Below are positions 8,065-17,970 of a stretch of DNA of 64,000 nt, piece after piece. The notes under the pieces are model-generated. The model did no database searches. It saw nothing but the letters and a program-made list of their open reading frames with translations, and had not been told where the DNA came from. Numbering within the stretch: the stretch's first letter is position 1; each line of letters opens with the position of its first letter. The position numbers and the translations under genes were made by a program. The stretch covers positions 62,001-126,000 of the forward strand of contig NZ_JAEINH010000007.1 in the NCBI RefSeq assembly GCF_016342785.1. Reading direction: 5' to 3'. This stretch comes from Sanguibacter suaedae. Its GTDB lineage: Bacteria; Actinomycetota; Actinomycetes; Actinomycetales; Cellulomonadaceae.

Positions 8065-8097
8065 CGAGGGGCGCGTGCCACCAGGCAGCGCCCCTCG
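8065..8097 (+). promoter_or_regulatory. Strong leader hairpin before thrS
   Basis: A 10-bp stem CGAGGGGCGC/GCGCCCCTCG continues, after a bulged G, into a second stem TGCC/GGCA with loop ACCA. It ends 21 nt before the thrS GTG and 36 nt after the preceding gene's stop. It may be the terminator of the aminotransferase gene or a translational control element of thrS. There is no T-run. Confidence 0.5.
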
Positions 8098-8118
8098 AAC
8101 GTCATTGGAGCAGCCCCC

Positions 8119-10140
8119 GTGTCTGAGTCGTCACCGCTGGACCAGTCCCTCACCGTCACCGTCGACGGTCAGCTGACGACGGTCACCCCCGGGACCACCG
8201 GCACCGAGCTCTTCGCGGAACGACGCGACGTCGTCGTGCTCCGCGTCGGCGGGAACCTCGTCGACCTCTCCACCGCGCTCGCGGACGGCGACGTGGTCGA
8301 GGGGGTCACCATCGACTCGCCCGACGGCCTCGACGTCCTGCGCCACTCCGCGGCCCACGTGCTCGCGCAGGCCGTGCAGCAGGTGAACCCGTCCGCACGG
8401 CTGGGCATCGGACCGCCCGTCAAGGACGGCTTCTACTACGACTTCGACGTCACCGAGCCCTTCACCCCCGAGGACCTCAAGGCTCTCGAGAAGGCGATGA
8501 TGCGCATCGTCAAGGAGGGCCAGACGTTCCGACGTCGCGTGGTCACCGACACCGACGCCCTCGCCGAGCTCGCCGACGAGCCCTACAAGATCGAGCTCGT
8601 CGGCCTCAAGGGCAGCAGCGACACCGCTGCCGAGGGCGCGTCCGTCGAGGTCGGCGCCGGTGAGCTCACCATCTACGACAACGTCCGCCGCAACGGCGAC
8701 GTCGCCTGGTCCGACCTCTGCCGCGGTCCCCACCTGCCGAGCACCAGGCTCATCGGGAACGGCTACCAGCTCATGCGCAGCGCCGCCGCGTACTGGCGCG
8801 GCAGCGAGAAGAACCCGCAGCTGCAGCGCATCTACGGCACCGCGTGGCCCACCAAGGACGAGCTCAAGGCGTACCTCGAGCGCCTCGCCGAGGCCGAGCG
8901 CCGCGACCACCGCCGCCTGGGCACCGAGCTCGACCTCTTCTCCTTCCCCGACGAGATCGGCTCCGGCCTCGCGGTGTTCCACCCCAAGGGCGGGATCATC
9001 CGCTCCGAGATGGAGCAGTACTCCCGCAAGCGGCACGTCGAGGAGGGCTACTCCTTCGTCAACACCCCGCACATCACCAAGGAACAGCTCTTCCAGACCT
9101 CCGGTCACCTCGACTGGTACTCCGAGGGCATGTACCCCCCCATGCAGCTCGACGAGGAGCGCGACGCCGACGGCGTGGTGCGCAAGGCCGGGCAGAACTA
9201 CTACCTCAAGCCCATGAACTGCCCCATGCACAACCTCGTGTTCGCCTCACGCGGCCGCTCCTACCGCGAGCTCCCGCTGCGGCTCTTCGAGTTCGGCACC
9301 GTCTACCGCTACGAGAAGTCCGGCGTCGTCCACGGTCTCACCCGGGCCCGCGGCTTCACGCAGGACGACGCCCACATCTACTGCTCCCGGGAGCAGATGA
9401 AGTCCGAGCTCACCGATGCACTGAACTTCGTCCTCGGGCTGCTCAAGGACTACGGGCTCGACGACTTCTACCTCGAGCTCTCCACCCGCGACCCCGAGAA
9501 GTCCGTGGGTTCCGACGAGGTGTGGGAGGAAGCCACCCGCACCCTCGAGGAGGTCGCCACCGAGTCCGGCCTCGAGCTCGTCGCAGACCCCGAGGGCGCC
9601 GCGTTCTACGGACCCAAGATCTCCGTCCAGGCGAAGGACGCCATCGGGCGCACCTGGCAGATGTCCACCATCCAGCTCGACTTCAACCTCCCCGAGAAGT
9701 TCGACCTCGAGTACGCCGCCGCCGACGGCACCCGCCAGCGCCCCGTGATGATCCACCGGGCCCTCTTCGGATCCATCGAACGCTTCTTCGCGGTCCTCAC
9801 CGAGCACTACGCCGGAGCGTTCCCCGCGTGGCTCGCACCCGTCCAGGTCCTCGCCGTCCCCGTCGCCGAGCCCTTCAACGACTACCTCGCCGACGTCGTC
9901 GCCCAGCTGCGCACCCACGGGATCCGCGCCGAGCTCGACGACAGCAGCGACCGCTTCGCCAAGAAGATCCGCACCGCCAGCACCCAGAAGATCCCGTTCG
10001 TGCTCATCGCCGGGGGAGAGGACGCCGAGGCCGGCGCCGTGTCCTTCCGGTACCGCGACGGCCGCCAGGACAACGGCGTCCCCGTCGCCGAGGCGATCGA
10101 CCGCGTCGTCGCCGCCGTGCGGGACAGGGTCCAGGTGTGA
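8119..10140 (+). CDS. thrS: Threonine--tRNA ligase
   Basis: 673 residues, full length. It charges tRNA-Thr. The order is an N-terminal TGS domain (about 1-70), the editing domain with the [11 protein letters not shown] (HxxxH) motif near residue 76, then the class II core with motif 1, the zinc-binding Cys in [10 protein letters not shown] (about residue 368), motif 2 ([31 protein letters not shown]), motif 3 ([15 protein letters not shown]) and the anticodon-binding C-terminus. The start is GTG at 8119, matching MSESSPLDQ. The downstream HIT gene overlaps its stop by 4 nt (GTGA), so it heads the PIM operon, as in mycobacteria. Confidence 0.98.
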   Translation: MSESSPLDQSLTVTVDGQLTTVTPGTTGTELFAERRDVVVLRVGGNLVDLSTALADGDVVEGVTIDSPDGLDVLRHSAAHVLAQAVQQVNPSARLGIGPPVKDGFYYDFDVTEPFTPEDLKALEKAMMRIVKEGQTFRRRVVTDTDALAELADEPYKIELVGLKGSSDTAAEGASVEVGAGELTIYDNVRRNGDVAWSDLCRGPHLPSTRLIGNGYQLMRSAAAYWRGSEKNPQLQRIYGTAWPTKDELKAYLERLAEAERRDHRRLGTELDLFSFPDEIGSGLAVFHPKGGIIRSEMEQYSRKRHVEEGYSFVNTPHITKEQLFQTSGHLDWYSEGMYPPMQLDEERDADGVVRKAGQNYYLKPMNCPMHNLVFASRGRSYRELPLRLFEFGTVYRYEKSGVVHGLTRARGFTQDDAHIYCSREQMKSELTDALNFVLGLLKDYGLDDFYLELSTRDPEKSVGSDEVWEEATRTLEEVATESGLELVADPEGAAFYGPKISVQAKDAIGRTWQMSTIQLDFNLPEKFDLEYAAADGTRQRPVMIHRALFGSIERFFAVLTEHYAGAFPAWLAPVQVLAVPVAEPFNDYLADVVAQLRTHGIRAELDDSSDRFAKKIRTASTQKIPFVLIAGGEDAEAGAVSFRYRDGRQDNGVPVAEAIDRVVAAVRDRVQV

Positions 10141-10718
10141 GCGAGACCGCCGACGACCACGCCGGGGTGCCCGACGCCCTCGAACGCCTGTGGACCCCGC
10201 ACCGCCTGGTCTACATCGGCGGGCAGGACAAGCCAGCCGACTCCTCCGAGGGGGCGTGCCCGTTCTGCACGGTCCCCGGGCGCGACGACGAGGACGGCCT
10301 CGTCGTCGCGCGCGGGACGCACGCCTTCGTCGTGCTCAACCTCTACCCGTACAACTCGGGCCACCTCCTCGTGTGCCCCTACCGGCACGTCGCCGACTAC
10401 ACGGACCTCACCGACGACGAGGTCACCGAGGTCGCGGACCTCACCCGTACCGCCATGCGCGTCGTTCGCTCCGTGTCCGCCCCCCACGGCTTCAACCTCG
10501 GCATGAACCAGGGGGACGTCGCCGGAGCCGGGATCGCCGCCCATCTCCACCAGCACGTCGTGCCCCGATGGGCCGGGGACGCGAACTTCCTGCCCATCGT
10601 CGCCCGCACCAAGGCCCTGCCACAGCTCCTCGCGCAGACACGCCAGCTCCTCGCCGACGCCTGGCCCGCCCGCGACGCCCCCACCCCCCAGGAGGACGCA
10701 CCGTGCTCAGCCGACTGA
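10137..10718 (+). CDS. HIT-family nucleotide phosphorylase/hydrolase (Rv2613c-like)
   Basis: 193 residues. The HIT triad HLHQHVV is at residues 136-142, with the histidine nucleophile in its usual place, and a CPFC zinc-type pair is at 41-44. It is the positional and sequence counterpart of mycobacterial Rv2613c, known as an Ap4A phosphorylase, which also lies between thrS and pgsA. It likely degrades dinucleoside polyphosphates that aminoacyl-tRNA synthetases produce. The GTG start at 10137 overlaps the thrS stop. It ends 16 nt inside pgsA. Confidence 0.85.
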   Translation: MSETADDHAGVPDALERLWTPHRLVYIGGQDKPADSSEGACPFCTVPGRDDEDGLVVARGTHAFVVLNLYPYNSGHLLVCPYRHVADYTDLTDDEVTEVADLTRTAMRVVRSVSAPHGFNLGMNQGDVAGAGIAAHLHQHVVPRWAGDANFLPIVARTKALPQLLAQTRQLLADAWPARDAPTPQEDAPCSAD

Positions 10719-11353
10719 GGGGCGCGATGGCAGCCCTCCTCACCCCCCTCGCACGAGTGCTGCTCCGCATCGGGGTCACCCCCGACGCCGTGACCGTCCT
10801 CGGCACAGTCGGTGTCGTCGCCGTCGCGCTGTGGGCGTTCCCCACCGACCGCCTCACGCTCGGAGCCGTCGTCATCGGGCTCTTCGCCGTCCTCGACTCC
10901 CTCGACGGCACCATGGCCCGCCTCTCCGGGCGGTCAGGGCCCTGGGGCGCCTTCCTCGACTCGACCCTCGACCGTGCCGCCGACGCCGGCATCTTCTGCG
11001 GGCTCCTCGCCTTCTTCCTCCTCCACACCGACGGCACCCTCCGCACCTGGGGGATGGTGTCGGCGCTCTGCTGCCTCGTCCTCGGCAACCTCGTCTCCTA
11101 CGCGCGCGCACGTGCCGAGGGCCTCGACATGACGGCCTCCGTCGGCATCGCCGAGCGCGCCGAACGACTCGTCGTCTCGCTCCTCGCCGCAGGCCTCGTC
11201 GGTCTCGGCCTGCCCGTCGTCGTCCTCGTCGTGGCGCTCGCCGTCCTCGCCGCAGCCAGCGGCGTCACCGTCGTCCAGCGCATGGCCACCGTGCGCACCC
11301 AGGCGCTCGCGACACGGACGACGCCCGGTGCGGCGCCCTCCCCGGGAGGCTGA
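10703..11353 (+). CDS. pgsA: CDP-alcohol phosphatidyltransferase, probable phosphatidylinositol phosphate synthase
   Basis: 216 residues with about six hydrophobic segments. The full CDP-alcohol phosphotransferase signature is present: D65, D68-G-T-M-A-R73, G82, D86 and D90. In actinobacteria the enzyme at this place condenses CDP-diacylglycerol with inositol-1-phosphate to give PI-phosphate, the precursor of PI and PIMs. The GTG at 10703 has AGGAGG 7 nt upstream and lies inside the end of the HIT gene. The following acyltransferase and PimA genes support PI synthesis rather than phosphatidylglycerol-phosphate synthesis. Confidence 0.88.
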   Translation: MLSRLRGAMAALLTPLARVLLRIGVTPDAVTVLGTVGVVAVALWAFPTDRLTLGAVVIGLFAVLDSLDGTMARLSGRSGPWGAFLDSTLDRAADAGIFCGLLAFFLLHTDGTLRTWGMVSALCCLVLGNLVSYARARAEGLDMTASVGIAERAERLVVSLLAAGLVGLGLPVVVLVVALAVLAAASGVTVVQRMATVRTQALATRTTPGAAPSPGG

Positions 11354-11356
11354 CCC

Positions 11357-12304
11357 GTGGCGCTCGACACCGCACGCCTCCACCACCTCGCGTGGCAGCA
11401 CGCCTCGAAGGTCCCGGCGCCGCTCCTGCGCGGCGCCGCGGCGCTCGGCGCCGACGTCGCGACGCTCCTGCGACCGGCCGGGGTCCGCCGGCTCGCGACC
11501 AACCTCGCCCGCGTGCGGCCCGACGCGGGACCACGCGAGCTGCGCCGGCTGGTGCGTCGTGCCATGCGGTCGTACATGCGGTACTTCGGAGAGGTCTTCG
11601 TCCTCGCGTCCGCCACACCGGAGCAGGTCGCCGCACGCGTGCGCGTCGAGGGACGGGACGAGTGCACGCGCGCCCTCGCCACCGGGACCAGCCCCGTCGT
11701 CGCCCTCACCCACCAGGGCAACTGGGACCTCGCCGGCGTCTGGGCGTCCACCCACCTCGCCCCGGTGACCACCGTCGCCGAGCGCCTCGAGCCCCCGGCG
11801 CTCTACGAGGACTTCATGGTGTTCCGGGAGTCCCTCGGCATGACGATCCTCACCGCCGGGGACGACGGCGTCTTCCGCGCCCTGCTGCGCGTCGCCGCAG
11901 CCCCCGGGCGGCTCGTCTGCCTCCTCGCCGACCGCGACCTCTCGCGCACCGGCGTCCAGGTCGACCTCCTCGGGCACCCGGCACGCGTCGCACCCGGACC
12001 CGCGGCCGTCGCCGTCGCCACCGGCGCACCGCTCCTGCCGGCCGGCATCTTCTACGAACGCCTCACCGGAGCGCGCAGACGCGCGGCCGGGACCCCCTGG
12101 GGCATCGTCATCCGCTTCCACCCGGCCGTCGAGGTCCCCACCGACGGCACGCCCGCCGAGCGGCTGCGCACCACCACCCAGGGCTGGGTCGACGCCCTCG
12201 CCCACGACATCCACGAGCACCCCGAGGACTGGCACATGCTGCAGAAGGTGTTCGTCGCCGACCTGGACCCCGAACGCCTCGCCCGGGCGGAGGCCCGCCC
12301 ATGA
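11357..12304 (+). CDS. Phosphatidylinositol mannoside acyltransferase
   Basis: 315 residues of the LpxL/HtrB acyltransferase family. The catalytic HX4D motif is HQGNWD at residues 119-124. In mycobacteria the homologue (Rv2611c) acylates the mannose of PIM1/PIM2 at the cytoplasmic face of the membrane. The gene starts 3 nt after pgsA and its stop overlaps the pimA start (ATGA), which places it firmly in the PIM pathway. Confidence 0.88.
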   Translation: MALDTARLHHLAWQHASKVPAPLLRGAAALGADVATLLRPAGVRRLATNLARVRPDAGPRELRRLVRRAMRSYMRYFGEVFVLASATPEQVAARVRVEGRDECTRALATGTSPVVALTHQGNWDLAGVWASTHLAPVTTVAERLEPPALYEDFMVFRESLGMTILTAGDDGVFRALLRVAAAPGRLVCLLADRDLSRTGVQVDLLGHPARVAPGPAAVAVATGAPLLPAGIFYERLTGARRRAAGTPWGIVIRFHPAVEVPTDGTPAERLRTTTQGWVDALAHDIHEHPEDWHMLQKVFVADLDPERLARAEARP

Positions 12305-13524
12305 ACGACACCACCCACCCGGAGATCGGCCGGCCCCTGCGCGTCGGCATCGTCTGCCCCTACTCCTTCGACGTCCCGGGCGGCGTCCAGTTCCACATCC
12401 GCGACCTCGCCGAGGCCCTCATCGAGCAGGGTCACGAGGTCTCCGTCCTCGCACCCGCCGACGACGACACCCCCATCCCCGACTACATCACCTCCGCGGG
12501 GAAGGCCATCCCGGTCCGCTACAACGGGTCCGTGGCCCGCATGACCTTCGGCCCCCGTACGGCGGCCAAGGTCCGCCGCTGGCTCAAGGAGGGACACTTC
12601 GACGTCCTCCACCTGCACGAGCCCGTCACCCCCAGCCTGAGCATGCTCGCCCTGTGGATCGCCCGAGGACCCATCGTCGCCACCTTCCACACGGCGCTCC
12701 TGCGCTCCCGGGCCCTCCAGGTGGTCCACCCCCTCGTGCGCCCGAGCCTCGAGAAGATCGCGGCCCGCATCGCCGTCTCGGAGGACGCACGCCGCACGCT
12801 CGTCGAGCACATGGGCGGCGACGCGGTCGTCATCCCCAACGGCGTCTACGTCGACACCTTCGCCGACGCCCGCGCCGTCGACCGCTGGACCGGCACCCCC
12901 GACGCGCCGACGATCGCGTTCCTCGGGCGCCTCGACGAACCGCGCAAGGGCCTCCCGGTCCTCACCGATGCGGTCCCCGAGATCCTCCGCCACGTCCCCG
13001 GTGCCCGGGTCCTCGTGGCGGGCCGTGGCGACGAGGGTCGCGACGCCGCCCTCGCCCGCCTCGGCGAGCACGCCGCGTCCGTCGAGTTCCTCGGGTCCGT
13101 GTCGGACGCCGAGAAGGCCGAGCTCCTGTCCTCCGTCGACCTCTACATCGCGCCCCAGACCGGCGGGGAGAGCTTCGGCATCGTCCTCGTGGAGGCCATG
13201 AGCGCCGGGGCGTGCGTCGTCGCCAGCGACCTCGGGGCCTTCCAGCGCGTCCTCGACGACGGGAAGGCCGGGTACGTCTTCCGCGTCGGCGACAGCGACG
13301 ACCTCGCCCGCACCGTCGTCGAGGCGCTCCGCGACCCCGACGAACGGGCACGGCGCGCCGGCCTCGCCACCGCCACCGTCCGCCAGTACGACTGGTCCAC
13401 CGTCACCGCCCAGGTCCTCACGGTCTACGAGATGGTCCTCGAGGCGACACGAGCCCTGGGCGGTGTCGAGGAGGACCCCTCGTCCCGCGCGCAGCGGCGG
13501 GGCTGGACGGAGGTCACCTCATGA
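12301..13524 (+). CDS. pimA: Phosphatidylinositol alpha-mannosyltransferase PimA (GT4)
   Basis: 407 residues of GT-B glycosyltransferase family 4. It should transfer mannose from GDP-mannose to phosphatidylinositol, the first step of PIM assembly. Visible are the N-terminal GIVCPYSFDVPGGVQFHI loop typical of PimA, HLHEPVTPSLSM, the IAFLGRLDEPRKGLPVL donor region, and the EX7E-type motif ESFGIVLVEAMSAGA. The ATG start overlaps the acyltransferase stop; the stop overlaps the next ORF's ATG. Length and context match PimA well. Confidence 0.92.
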   Translation: MNDTTHPEIGRPLRVGIVCPYSFDVPGGVQFHIRDLAEALIEQGHEVSVLAPADDDTPIPDYITSAGKAIPVRYNGSVARMTFGPRTAAKVRRWLKEGHFDVLHLHEPVTPSLSMLALWIARGPIVATFHTALLRSRALQVVHPLVRPSLEKIAARIAVSEDARRTLVEHMGGDAVVIPNGVYVDTFADARAVDRWTGTPDAPTIAFLGRLDEPRKGLPVLTDAVPEILRHVPGARVLVAGRGDEGRDAALARLGEHAASVEFLGSVSDAEKAELLSSVDLYIAPQTGGESFGIVLVEAMSAGACVVASDLGAFQRVLDDGKAGYVFRVGDSDDLARTVVEALRDPDERARRAGLATATVRQYDWSTVTAQVLTVYEMVLEATRALGGVEEDPSSRAQRRGWTEVTS

Positions 13525-14237
13525 CGTGGTCCGAGACTCTCGTCCTCGTCTGCGCGGTCCTCGCGCTCGCGGGGTGGAGCATGTGGGTGTCCGCGACCCG
13601 GCTCGACCGGCTGCACCGCAAGGTCGTCGCCAGCCGCCTGGCGCTCGACGCCCAGCTGGTCCGCCGTGCCGCGGCCGCGACGGACCTCGCGACGTCCGGG
13701 CTCCTCGACCCGGTGAGCTCGGTCCTCGTCGTCGAGGCCGCCCACGAGGCCTCCGGGGGTGACGCGGCAGCGGACCGTGAGCTCGCCGTGGCGGTCCCCG
13801 ACCTGGCGTCCTACGTCCTGACGCCGCGCGTGGGCCAGAGCCCCTCCGTGCGGAGGCGCGGACCGTCACGGAGCACCGTGGAGCGCGCCCTCGACAGCAC
13901 GATGGGCGATGATCGCGCCCGGGCCGAGAGCGACCTGTCGGCGACGTTGCGCACGGTCCTCGACGAACCGGAGGAGGCCGCCGACCTCTACGACGACCCG
14001 TCGAGCGCAGGTCTCCTCGACGCGCTGGCCGCCGCCTGGTACCGCGTCCAGCTGGCGCGACGGTTCCACAACGAGGCCGTCGCCCAGACGCAGCGCGTGC
14101 GCGCCAAGGCGCTGGTGCGGCTCGTGCGCCTCGCGGGTCACGCCGCGCTGCCCCAGACGGTGGAGCTCGACGACGCCTGGCCGGCGGGCCTGCGGCGTCC
14201 CGGACCGGGCGCGGGACCGTCGGTGCCCCCGGCGTAG
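13521..14237 (+). CDS. Conserved membrane-anchored protein of the PIM operon, function unknown
   Basis: 238 residues with one N-terminal membrane segment (about residues 5-24, ETLVLVCAVLALAGWSMWV), then a charged, Ala/Arg-rich cytoplasmic part predicted mainly helical (RLDRLHRKVVASRLALDAQLVRRAAA looks coiled-coil-like and recalls LemA proteins). I do not recognise a catalytic motif. The ATG overlaps the pimA stop (ATGA), so it is translationally coupled. Mycobacteria have a conserved membrane protein at this position (Rv2609c, with a Nudix domain), but no Nudix box is visible here. A scaffold role for PIM enzymes is only a guess. Confidence 0.75.
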   Translation: MTWSETLVLVCAVLALAGWSMWVSATRLDRLHRKVVASRLALDAQLVRRAAAATDLATSGLLDPVSSVLVVEAAHEASGGDAAADRELAVAVPDLASYVLTPRVGQSPSVRRRGPSRSTVERALDSTMGDDRARAESDLSATLRTVLDEPEEAADLYDDPSSAGLLDALAAAWYRVQLARRFHNEAVAQTQRVRAKALVRLVRLAGHAALPQTVELDDAWPAGLRRPGPGAGPSVPPA

Positions 14238-14240
14238 GAT
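14235..14240 (+). promoter_or_regulatory. -10 box for the pdxS operon
   Basis: TAGGAT fits the TANNNT pattern and overlaps the stop codon of the preceding gene. It lies 64 nt upstream of the pdxS start; a GC-rich hairpin follows in the leader. No good -35 hexamer is visible. Confidence 0.4.
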
Positions 14241-14250
14241 GAAGACCTGG

Positions 14251-14271
14251 GCGCGGCCGACGGGGCCGCGC
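14251..14271 (+). other. Leader hairpin before pdxS
   Basis: GCGCGGCC/GGCCGCGC with a 5-nt loop, between the proposed -10 box and the pdxS start. It may end read-through from the PIM operon or shape the pdxS leader. Confidence 0.45.
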
Positions 14272-14304
14272 ACCCACCCGACGTACGACTGAGTGAGGTT
14301 TGCT

Positions 14305-15231
14305 GTGCCAAGCGAGAACACGTCACCCGAGGGAAACGCCGCGGCTCAGGACGTCGTGGGCAGCGCCCGCGTCAAGCGGGGCATGGCCGAGATGCTCAAG
14401 GGTGGCGTCATCATGGACGTCGTCACGCCCGACCAGGCGAAGATCGCCGAGGACGCCGGTGCCGTGGCCGTCATGGCGCTCGAGCGCGTCCCCGCCGACA
14501 TCCGTGCGCAGGGCGGCGTGTCGCGGATGAGCGACCCGGACATGATCGACGGCATCATCGCCGCGGTGTCCATCCCGGTCATGGCCAAGGCCCGCATCGG
14601 GCACTTCGTCGAGGCCCAGGTGCTCCAGTCCCTCGGTGTCGACTACATCGACGAGTCCGAGGTCCTCACCCCGGCCGACTACGCGCACCACATCGACAAG
14701 TGGGCGTTCACCGCGCCGTTCGTCTGCGGGGCCACGAACCTCGGTGAGGCGCTCCGCCGTATCAACGAGGGCGCGGCGATGATCCGCTCCAAGGGCGAGG
14801 CCGGTACGGGCGACGTGTCGAACGCCACCACGCACATGCGGACGATCCGTGCGGAGATCCGCCGGCTGTCCTCCCTCCCCGAGGACGAGCTGTTCGTGGC
14901 CGCCAAGGAGCTCCAGGCGCCGTACGAGCTCGTCAAGGAGGTCGCCGCGACCGGGAAGCTCCCCGTCGTCGTCTTCACCGCTGGTGGCATCGCCACCCCG
15001 GCCGACGCCGCGATGATGATGCAGCTCGGCGCCGAGGGCGTGTTCGTCGGGTCCGGGATCTTCAAGTCGGGCAACCCCGCGGAGCGGGCGTCCGCCATCG
15101 TCAAGGCCACGACCTTCTTCGACGACCCCGACGTCATCGCCAACGTGTCGCGTGGTCTGGGTGAGGCGATGGTGGGCATCAACGTCGACGAGATCCCCGA
15201 GCCCCACCGTCTCGCCGAGCGCGGTTGGTGA
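14305..15231 (+). CDS. pdxS: Pyridoxal 5'-phosphate synthase, lyase subunit PdxS
   Basis: 308 residues of the SNZ/PdxS (beta/alpha)8 barrel. It makes PLP from ribose-5-phosphate, glyceraldehyde-3-phosphate and ammonia supplied by PdxT. Characteristic stretches are [61 protein letters not shown], and the phosphate-binding [29 protein letters not shown]. The GTG at 14305 (MPSENTSPE) has AGTGAGG 6-7 nt upstream; GTG 14293 in frame would use that ribosome site as coding sequence. The partner pdxT is 1.3 kb downstream, separated by a Nudix gene and an opposite-strand gene. Confidence 0.96.
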   Translation: MPSENTSPEGNAAAQDVVGSARVKRGMAEMLKGGVIMDVVTPDQAKIAEDAGAVAVMALERVPADIRAQGGVSRMSDPDMIDGIIAAVSIPVMAKARIGHFVEAQVLQSLGVDYIDESEVLTPADYAHHIDKWAFTAPFVCGATNLGEALRRINEGAAMIRSKGEAGTGDVSNATTHMRTIRAEIRRLSSLPEDELFVAAKELQAPYELVKEVAATGKLPVVVFTAGGIATPADAAMMMQLGAEGVFVGSGIFKSGNPAERASAIVKATTFFDDPDVIANVSRGLGEAMVGINVDEIPEPHRLAERGW

Positions 15232-15806
15232 CGACGGACGACGAGGTCGCCGTCGGCGCGAGCGGTCAGCTCGACGACGGTTGGCGTAACGGCCCGGGCG
15301 GCATGCGCACGAGGCGCGCCGCCCGGGTCGTCCTGCTCGACCCCGACGGGCGGGTGCTCCTCGTCCGCGGCCACGACGCGGACGACCCCGGACGGCACTG
15401 GTGGTTCACCGTGGGCGGCGGCATCGACCCGGGGGAGTCCGTCCGTGAGGCGGCCGTCCGTGAGGTCCTCGAGGAGACAGGGCTGCAGCTCGAGGTCGAC
15501 GACCTCGTGGGGCCCGTGGTCACCCGGTCGGCGATCTTCGACTTCGCGAGGGAGAGCTGCCTGCAGCACGAGGAGCTCTTCCTCGCGCACGTGAGCGGCG
15601 ATGCCACGTTGAGCCGCGCACGGTGGACGGCGCTCGAGGCGAGCTTCCTCGACGCCGTCGAGTGGCTCAGCGTGGACGAGCTGCGGGCGGTGACCGACGA
15701 GGTGTTCCCGGCCGAGCTGCCCGAGATCGTCGAGAGCCTCAGGGCGGGCTGGGACGGGACCGTCCGGCACCTCGGGGTCCAGGACGAGCAGGCATCGGTC
15801 GGCTGA
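15228..15806 (+). CDS. Nudix hydrolase
   Basis: 192 residues with a complete Nudix box ([22 protein letters not shown], about residues 65-87, including REVLEETG). It should hydrolyse a nucleoside diphosphate linked to some group X; the substrate cannot be told. The GTG at 15228 overlaps the pdxS stop (GTGA), so it is translated together with pdxS. A further TTG at 15225 is in frame but less likely. The gene ends directly against the convergent membrane-protein gene. A damaged-cofactor clean-up role linked to PLP synthesis is possible but unproved. Confidence 0.85.
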   Translation: MTTDDEVAVGASGQLDDGWRNGPGGMRTRRAARVVLLDPDGRVLLVRGHDADDPGRHWWFTVGGGIDPGESVREAAVREVLEETGLQLEVDDLVGPVVTRSAIFDFARESCLQHEELFLAHVSGDATLSRARWTALEASFLDAVEWLSVDELRAVTDEVFPAELPEIVESLRAGWDGTVRHLGVQDEQASVG

Positions 15807-16439
15807 TCACCACCGAGCGGGTGCGGCGAGGGCGGCGCGCTTGCGGGCGCCGTGGCGCACGCCCCACCAGATGCCGCCCGCGACGGCGATCCCCAGACCG
15901 ACCACGCTGACCAGCGCGCCCGCGGCGACGATCCCCACGGTCCGGAGCCCACCCACGAGGAGGTCCTCGAGGACCTCGTCGTCGACGACCGCGATGTCGC
16001 CCCCGACGGACGCCGACGTCCCCGAGACGGTCAACGTGTAGCTGCCGGCCTCCGTGGTCCGGAAGGACGCGACCTCGACGTTCGTCTGGCCACCGATCTC
16101 CAGCCGCCGCTCGACGTTCCTGTCCTCGACGGACACCGGCTCCCCGTCCGGGCCGGCGATCCGGACGTCCCCGGGCTGGACCTCGGGCCCGCTCGACGTC
16201 GAGTGCAGGACGGAGTACCGGTGGTCGGCGAGCCCTGTGAGCTGCAGGGCTTCGCCGACCGGTCCTGCCTCCGCCCCCAGGAGCTCCTCGGACGACTCGC
16301 TCGCCTCCACGACGGACCGCAACCCGTCGGCGAGGCGCGTCGCGCCGAAAGCGACGGCGGCGATCCCGATCAGGAGGAGGACGATGCCCACGCCCGTGAG
16401 GATCTTCGGCCCGCGGGTCGTCGGCAGGCTGGTGGTCAT
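15807..16439 (-). CDS. Two-pass membrane protein with extracytoplasmic domain, function unknown
   Basis: 210 residues. A membrane segment near residues 14-35 ([20 protein letters not shown]) is followed by about 120 residues with beta-rich composition ([23 protein letters not shown]), then a second membrane segment near 165-195 and a basic tail ([12 protein letters not shown]). The central domain should therefore be outside the membrane. The start is ATG at 16439 with GGAGG upstream; a longer frame reaches 16547 without a ribosome site. It is convergent with the Nudix gene (stops abut) and lies between pdxS and pdxT on the opposite strand. I do not recognise the family. Confidence 0.75.
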   Translation of the reverse strand: MTTSLPTTRGPKILTGVGIVLLLIGIAAVAFGATRLADGLRSVVEASESSEELLGAEAGPVGEALQLTGLADHRYSVLHSTSSGPEVQPGDVRIAGPDGEPVSVEDRNVERRLEIGGQTNVEVASFRTTEAGSYTLTVSGTSASVGGDIAVVDDEVLEDLLVGGLRTVGIVAAGALVSVVGLGIAVAGGIWWGVRHGARKRAALAAPARW

Positions 16440-16541
16440 GGTGGGTCCTCCGTGTCGGTGCGGCTCACGGCCGGCCCGTGGCGTCGCACCGGACACCCTA
16501 TCGGCGTGGAGGGGACGCGCACGGACGTCCCCGGCTCCGCG

Positions 16542-16547
16542 TAGCAT
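16542..16547 (+). promoter_or_regulatory. -10 box of a probable leaderless pdxT transcript
   Basis: TAGCAT ends 8 nt before the pdxT GTG. No ribosome site is seen before that GTG. Same arrangement as for pabB and rarA. Confidence 0.5.
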
Positions 16548-16555
16548 GGGCGACC

Positions 16556-17158
16556 GTGAGTCCCACCATCGGTGTCCTGGCCCTCCAGGGCGACGTCCGC
16601 GAGCACCGCACAGCCCTCGAGTCCGCGGGTGCCCGCTGGACGAGCGTGCGCCGGCCCGCTGAGCTCGACGGTCTCGACGGCCTCGTCCTGCCTGGCGGGG
16701 AGTCGACGACCATCGACAAGCTCCTCCGCATCTTCGAGCTGCACGAGCCCCTCCGGGAGGCGATCGCCTCGGGGCTGCCCGTCTACGGGTCCTGCGCCGG
16801 GATGATCCTCCTCGCGGACCGGGTGCTGGACGGCACCTCCGACCAGCAGACGCTCGGGGGCCTGGACGTCACGGTGAGGCGCAACGCGTTCGGCCGGCAG
16901 GTCGACTCGTTCGAGACGCACGTCGACGTCGAGGGCGTCGGTGGTCCGGGGGTCCGGGCGGCGTTCATCAGGGCGCCGTGGGTCGAGGAGGTGGGGCCAC
17001 GTGCCACGGTCCTCGCCACGATCGGTGCAGGCCCCGCCGCCGGTAGGATTGTCGCAGTCCGCCAGGGCTCGCTGCTCGCGACGTCGTTCCACCCGGAGAT
17101 CACGGGGGACGCGCGCATCCACGAGCTGTTCGTATCGATCGTTCGCAAGGAGTACTAA
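16556..17158 (+). CDS. pdxT: Pyridoxal 5'-phosphate synthase, glutaminase subunit PdxT
   Basis: 200 residues of class I glutamine amidotransferase (SNO/PdxT). It hydrolyses glutamine and channels ammonia to PdxS. The nucleophile C80 is in GSCAGM; H179 and E181 in FHPEI complete the triad. The oxyanion segment [13 protein letters not shown] is intact. The GTG at 16556 ([14 protein letters not shown]) matches the family N-terminus. The stop is 3 nt before yebC, so it is co-transcribed with yebC and ruvCAB rather than with pdxS. Confidence 0.95.
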   Translation: MSPTIGVLALQGDVREHRTALESAGARWTSVRRPAELDGLDGLVLPGGESTTIDKLLRIFELHEPLREAIASGLPVYGSCAGMILLADRVLDGTSDQQTLGGLDVTVRRNAFGRQVDSFETHVDVEGVGGPGVRAAFIRAPWVEEVGPRATVLATIGAGPAAGRIVAVRQGSLLATSFHPEITGDARIHELFVSIVRKEY

Positions 17159-17161
17159 GGC

Positions 17162-17917
17162 ATGTCAGGTCACTCCAAATGGGCCACCACCAAGCACAAG
17201 AAGGCTGCCATCGACGCCAAGCGCGGCAAGCTCTTCGCCAAGCTGATCAAGAACATCGAGGTGGCGGCCCGGACCGGTGGTGGTGACGTCGCCGGGAACC
17301 CCACGCTCTTCGACGCGATCCAGAAGGCGAAGAAGACGTCGGTCCCCAACGACAACATCGACCGCGCGGTCAAGCGCGGTTCCGGCCAGGAGGCCGGCGG
17401 GGCGGACTACCAGACGATCATGTACGAGGGGTACGCCTCCGGTGGCGTCGCGCTCCTCGTCGAGTGCCTCACGGACAACCGCAACCGCGCCGCGGCGGAG
17501 GTCCGCACGGCGTTCTCCCGCAACGGCGGGCAGATGGCCGACCCGGGCTCGGTGTCCTACCTGTTCTCCCGCAAGGGCGTCGTCATGGTGCCCAAGGAGG
17601 GCACGGACGAGGACTCCGTCATGGAGGCCGTCCTCGAGGCCGGGGGCGAGGAGGTCAACGACTACGGGGACTCCTTCGAGGTGCTGTCCGAGGCGACCGA
17701 TCTCGTCGCGGTCCGGACCGCGCTCCAGGACGCGGGGATCGAGTACGACTCCGCCGACGTCGTGTTCTACCCGTCCATGCAGATCGAGGTCGACGCCGAG
17801 GGTGCGCGCAAGGTCCTGCGGCTCATCGACGCCCTCGAGGACTCCGACGACGTGCAGAACGTGTACTCGAACTTCGACGCCTCCGACGAGGTCATGGCCG
17901 AGCTCGAGGACGACTGA
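17162..17917 (+). CDS. YebC/PmpR-family protein (TACO1-like)
   Basis: 251 residues. N-terminal [30 protein letters not shown] is the family signature, followed by [31 protein letters not shown] and an acidic C-terminus. Members are either transcription regulators or ribosome-associated factors that help translate proline runs. It lies 3 nt after pdxT with AAGG before the ATG, and precedes ruvC, the common bacterial order. No feature here separates the two proposed roles. Confidence 0.92.
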   Translation: MSGHSKWATTKHKKAAIDAKRGKLFAKLIKNIEVAARTGGGDVAGNPTLFDAIQKAKKTSVPNDNIDRAVKRGSGQEAGGADYQTIMYEGYASGGVALLVECLTDNRNRAAAEVRTAFSRNGGQMADPGSVSYLFSRKGVVMVPKEGTDEDSVMEAVLEAGGEEVNDYGDSFEVLSEATDLVAVRTALQDAGIEYDSADVVFYPSMQIEVDAEGARKVLRLIDALEDSDDVQNVYSNFDASDEVMAELEDD

Positions 17918-17970
17918 CCCGTCCCGTCCGGACCCGGACGGAGCGGCCGGGGCGAGGGAGGACGTGGCGA

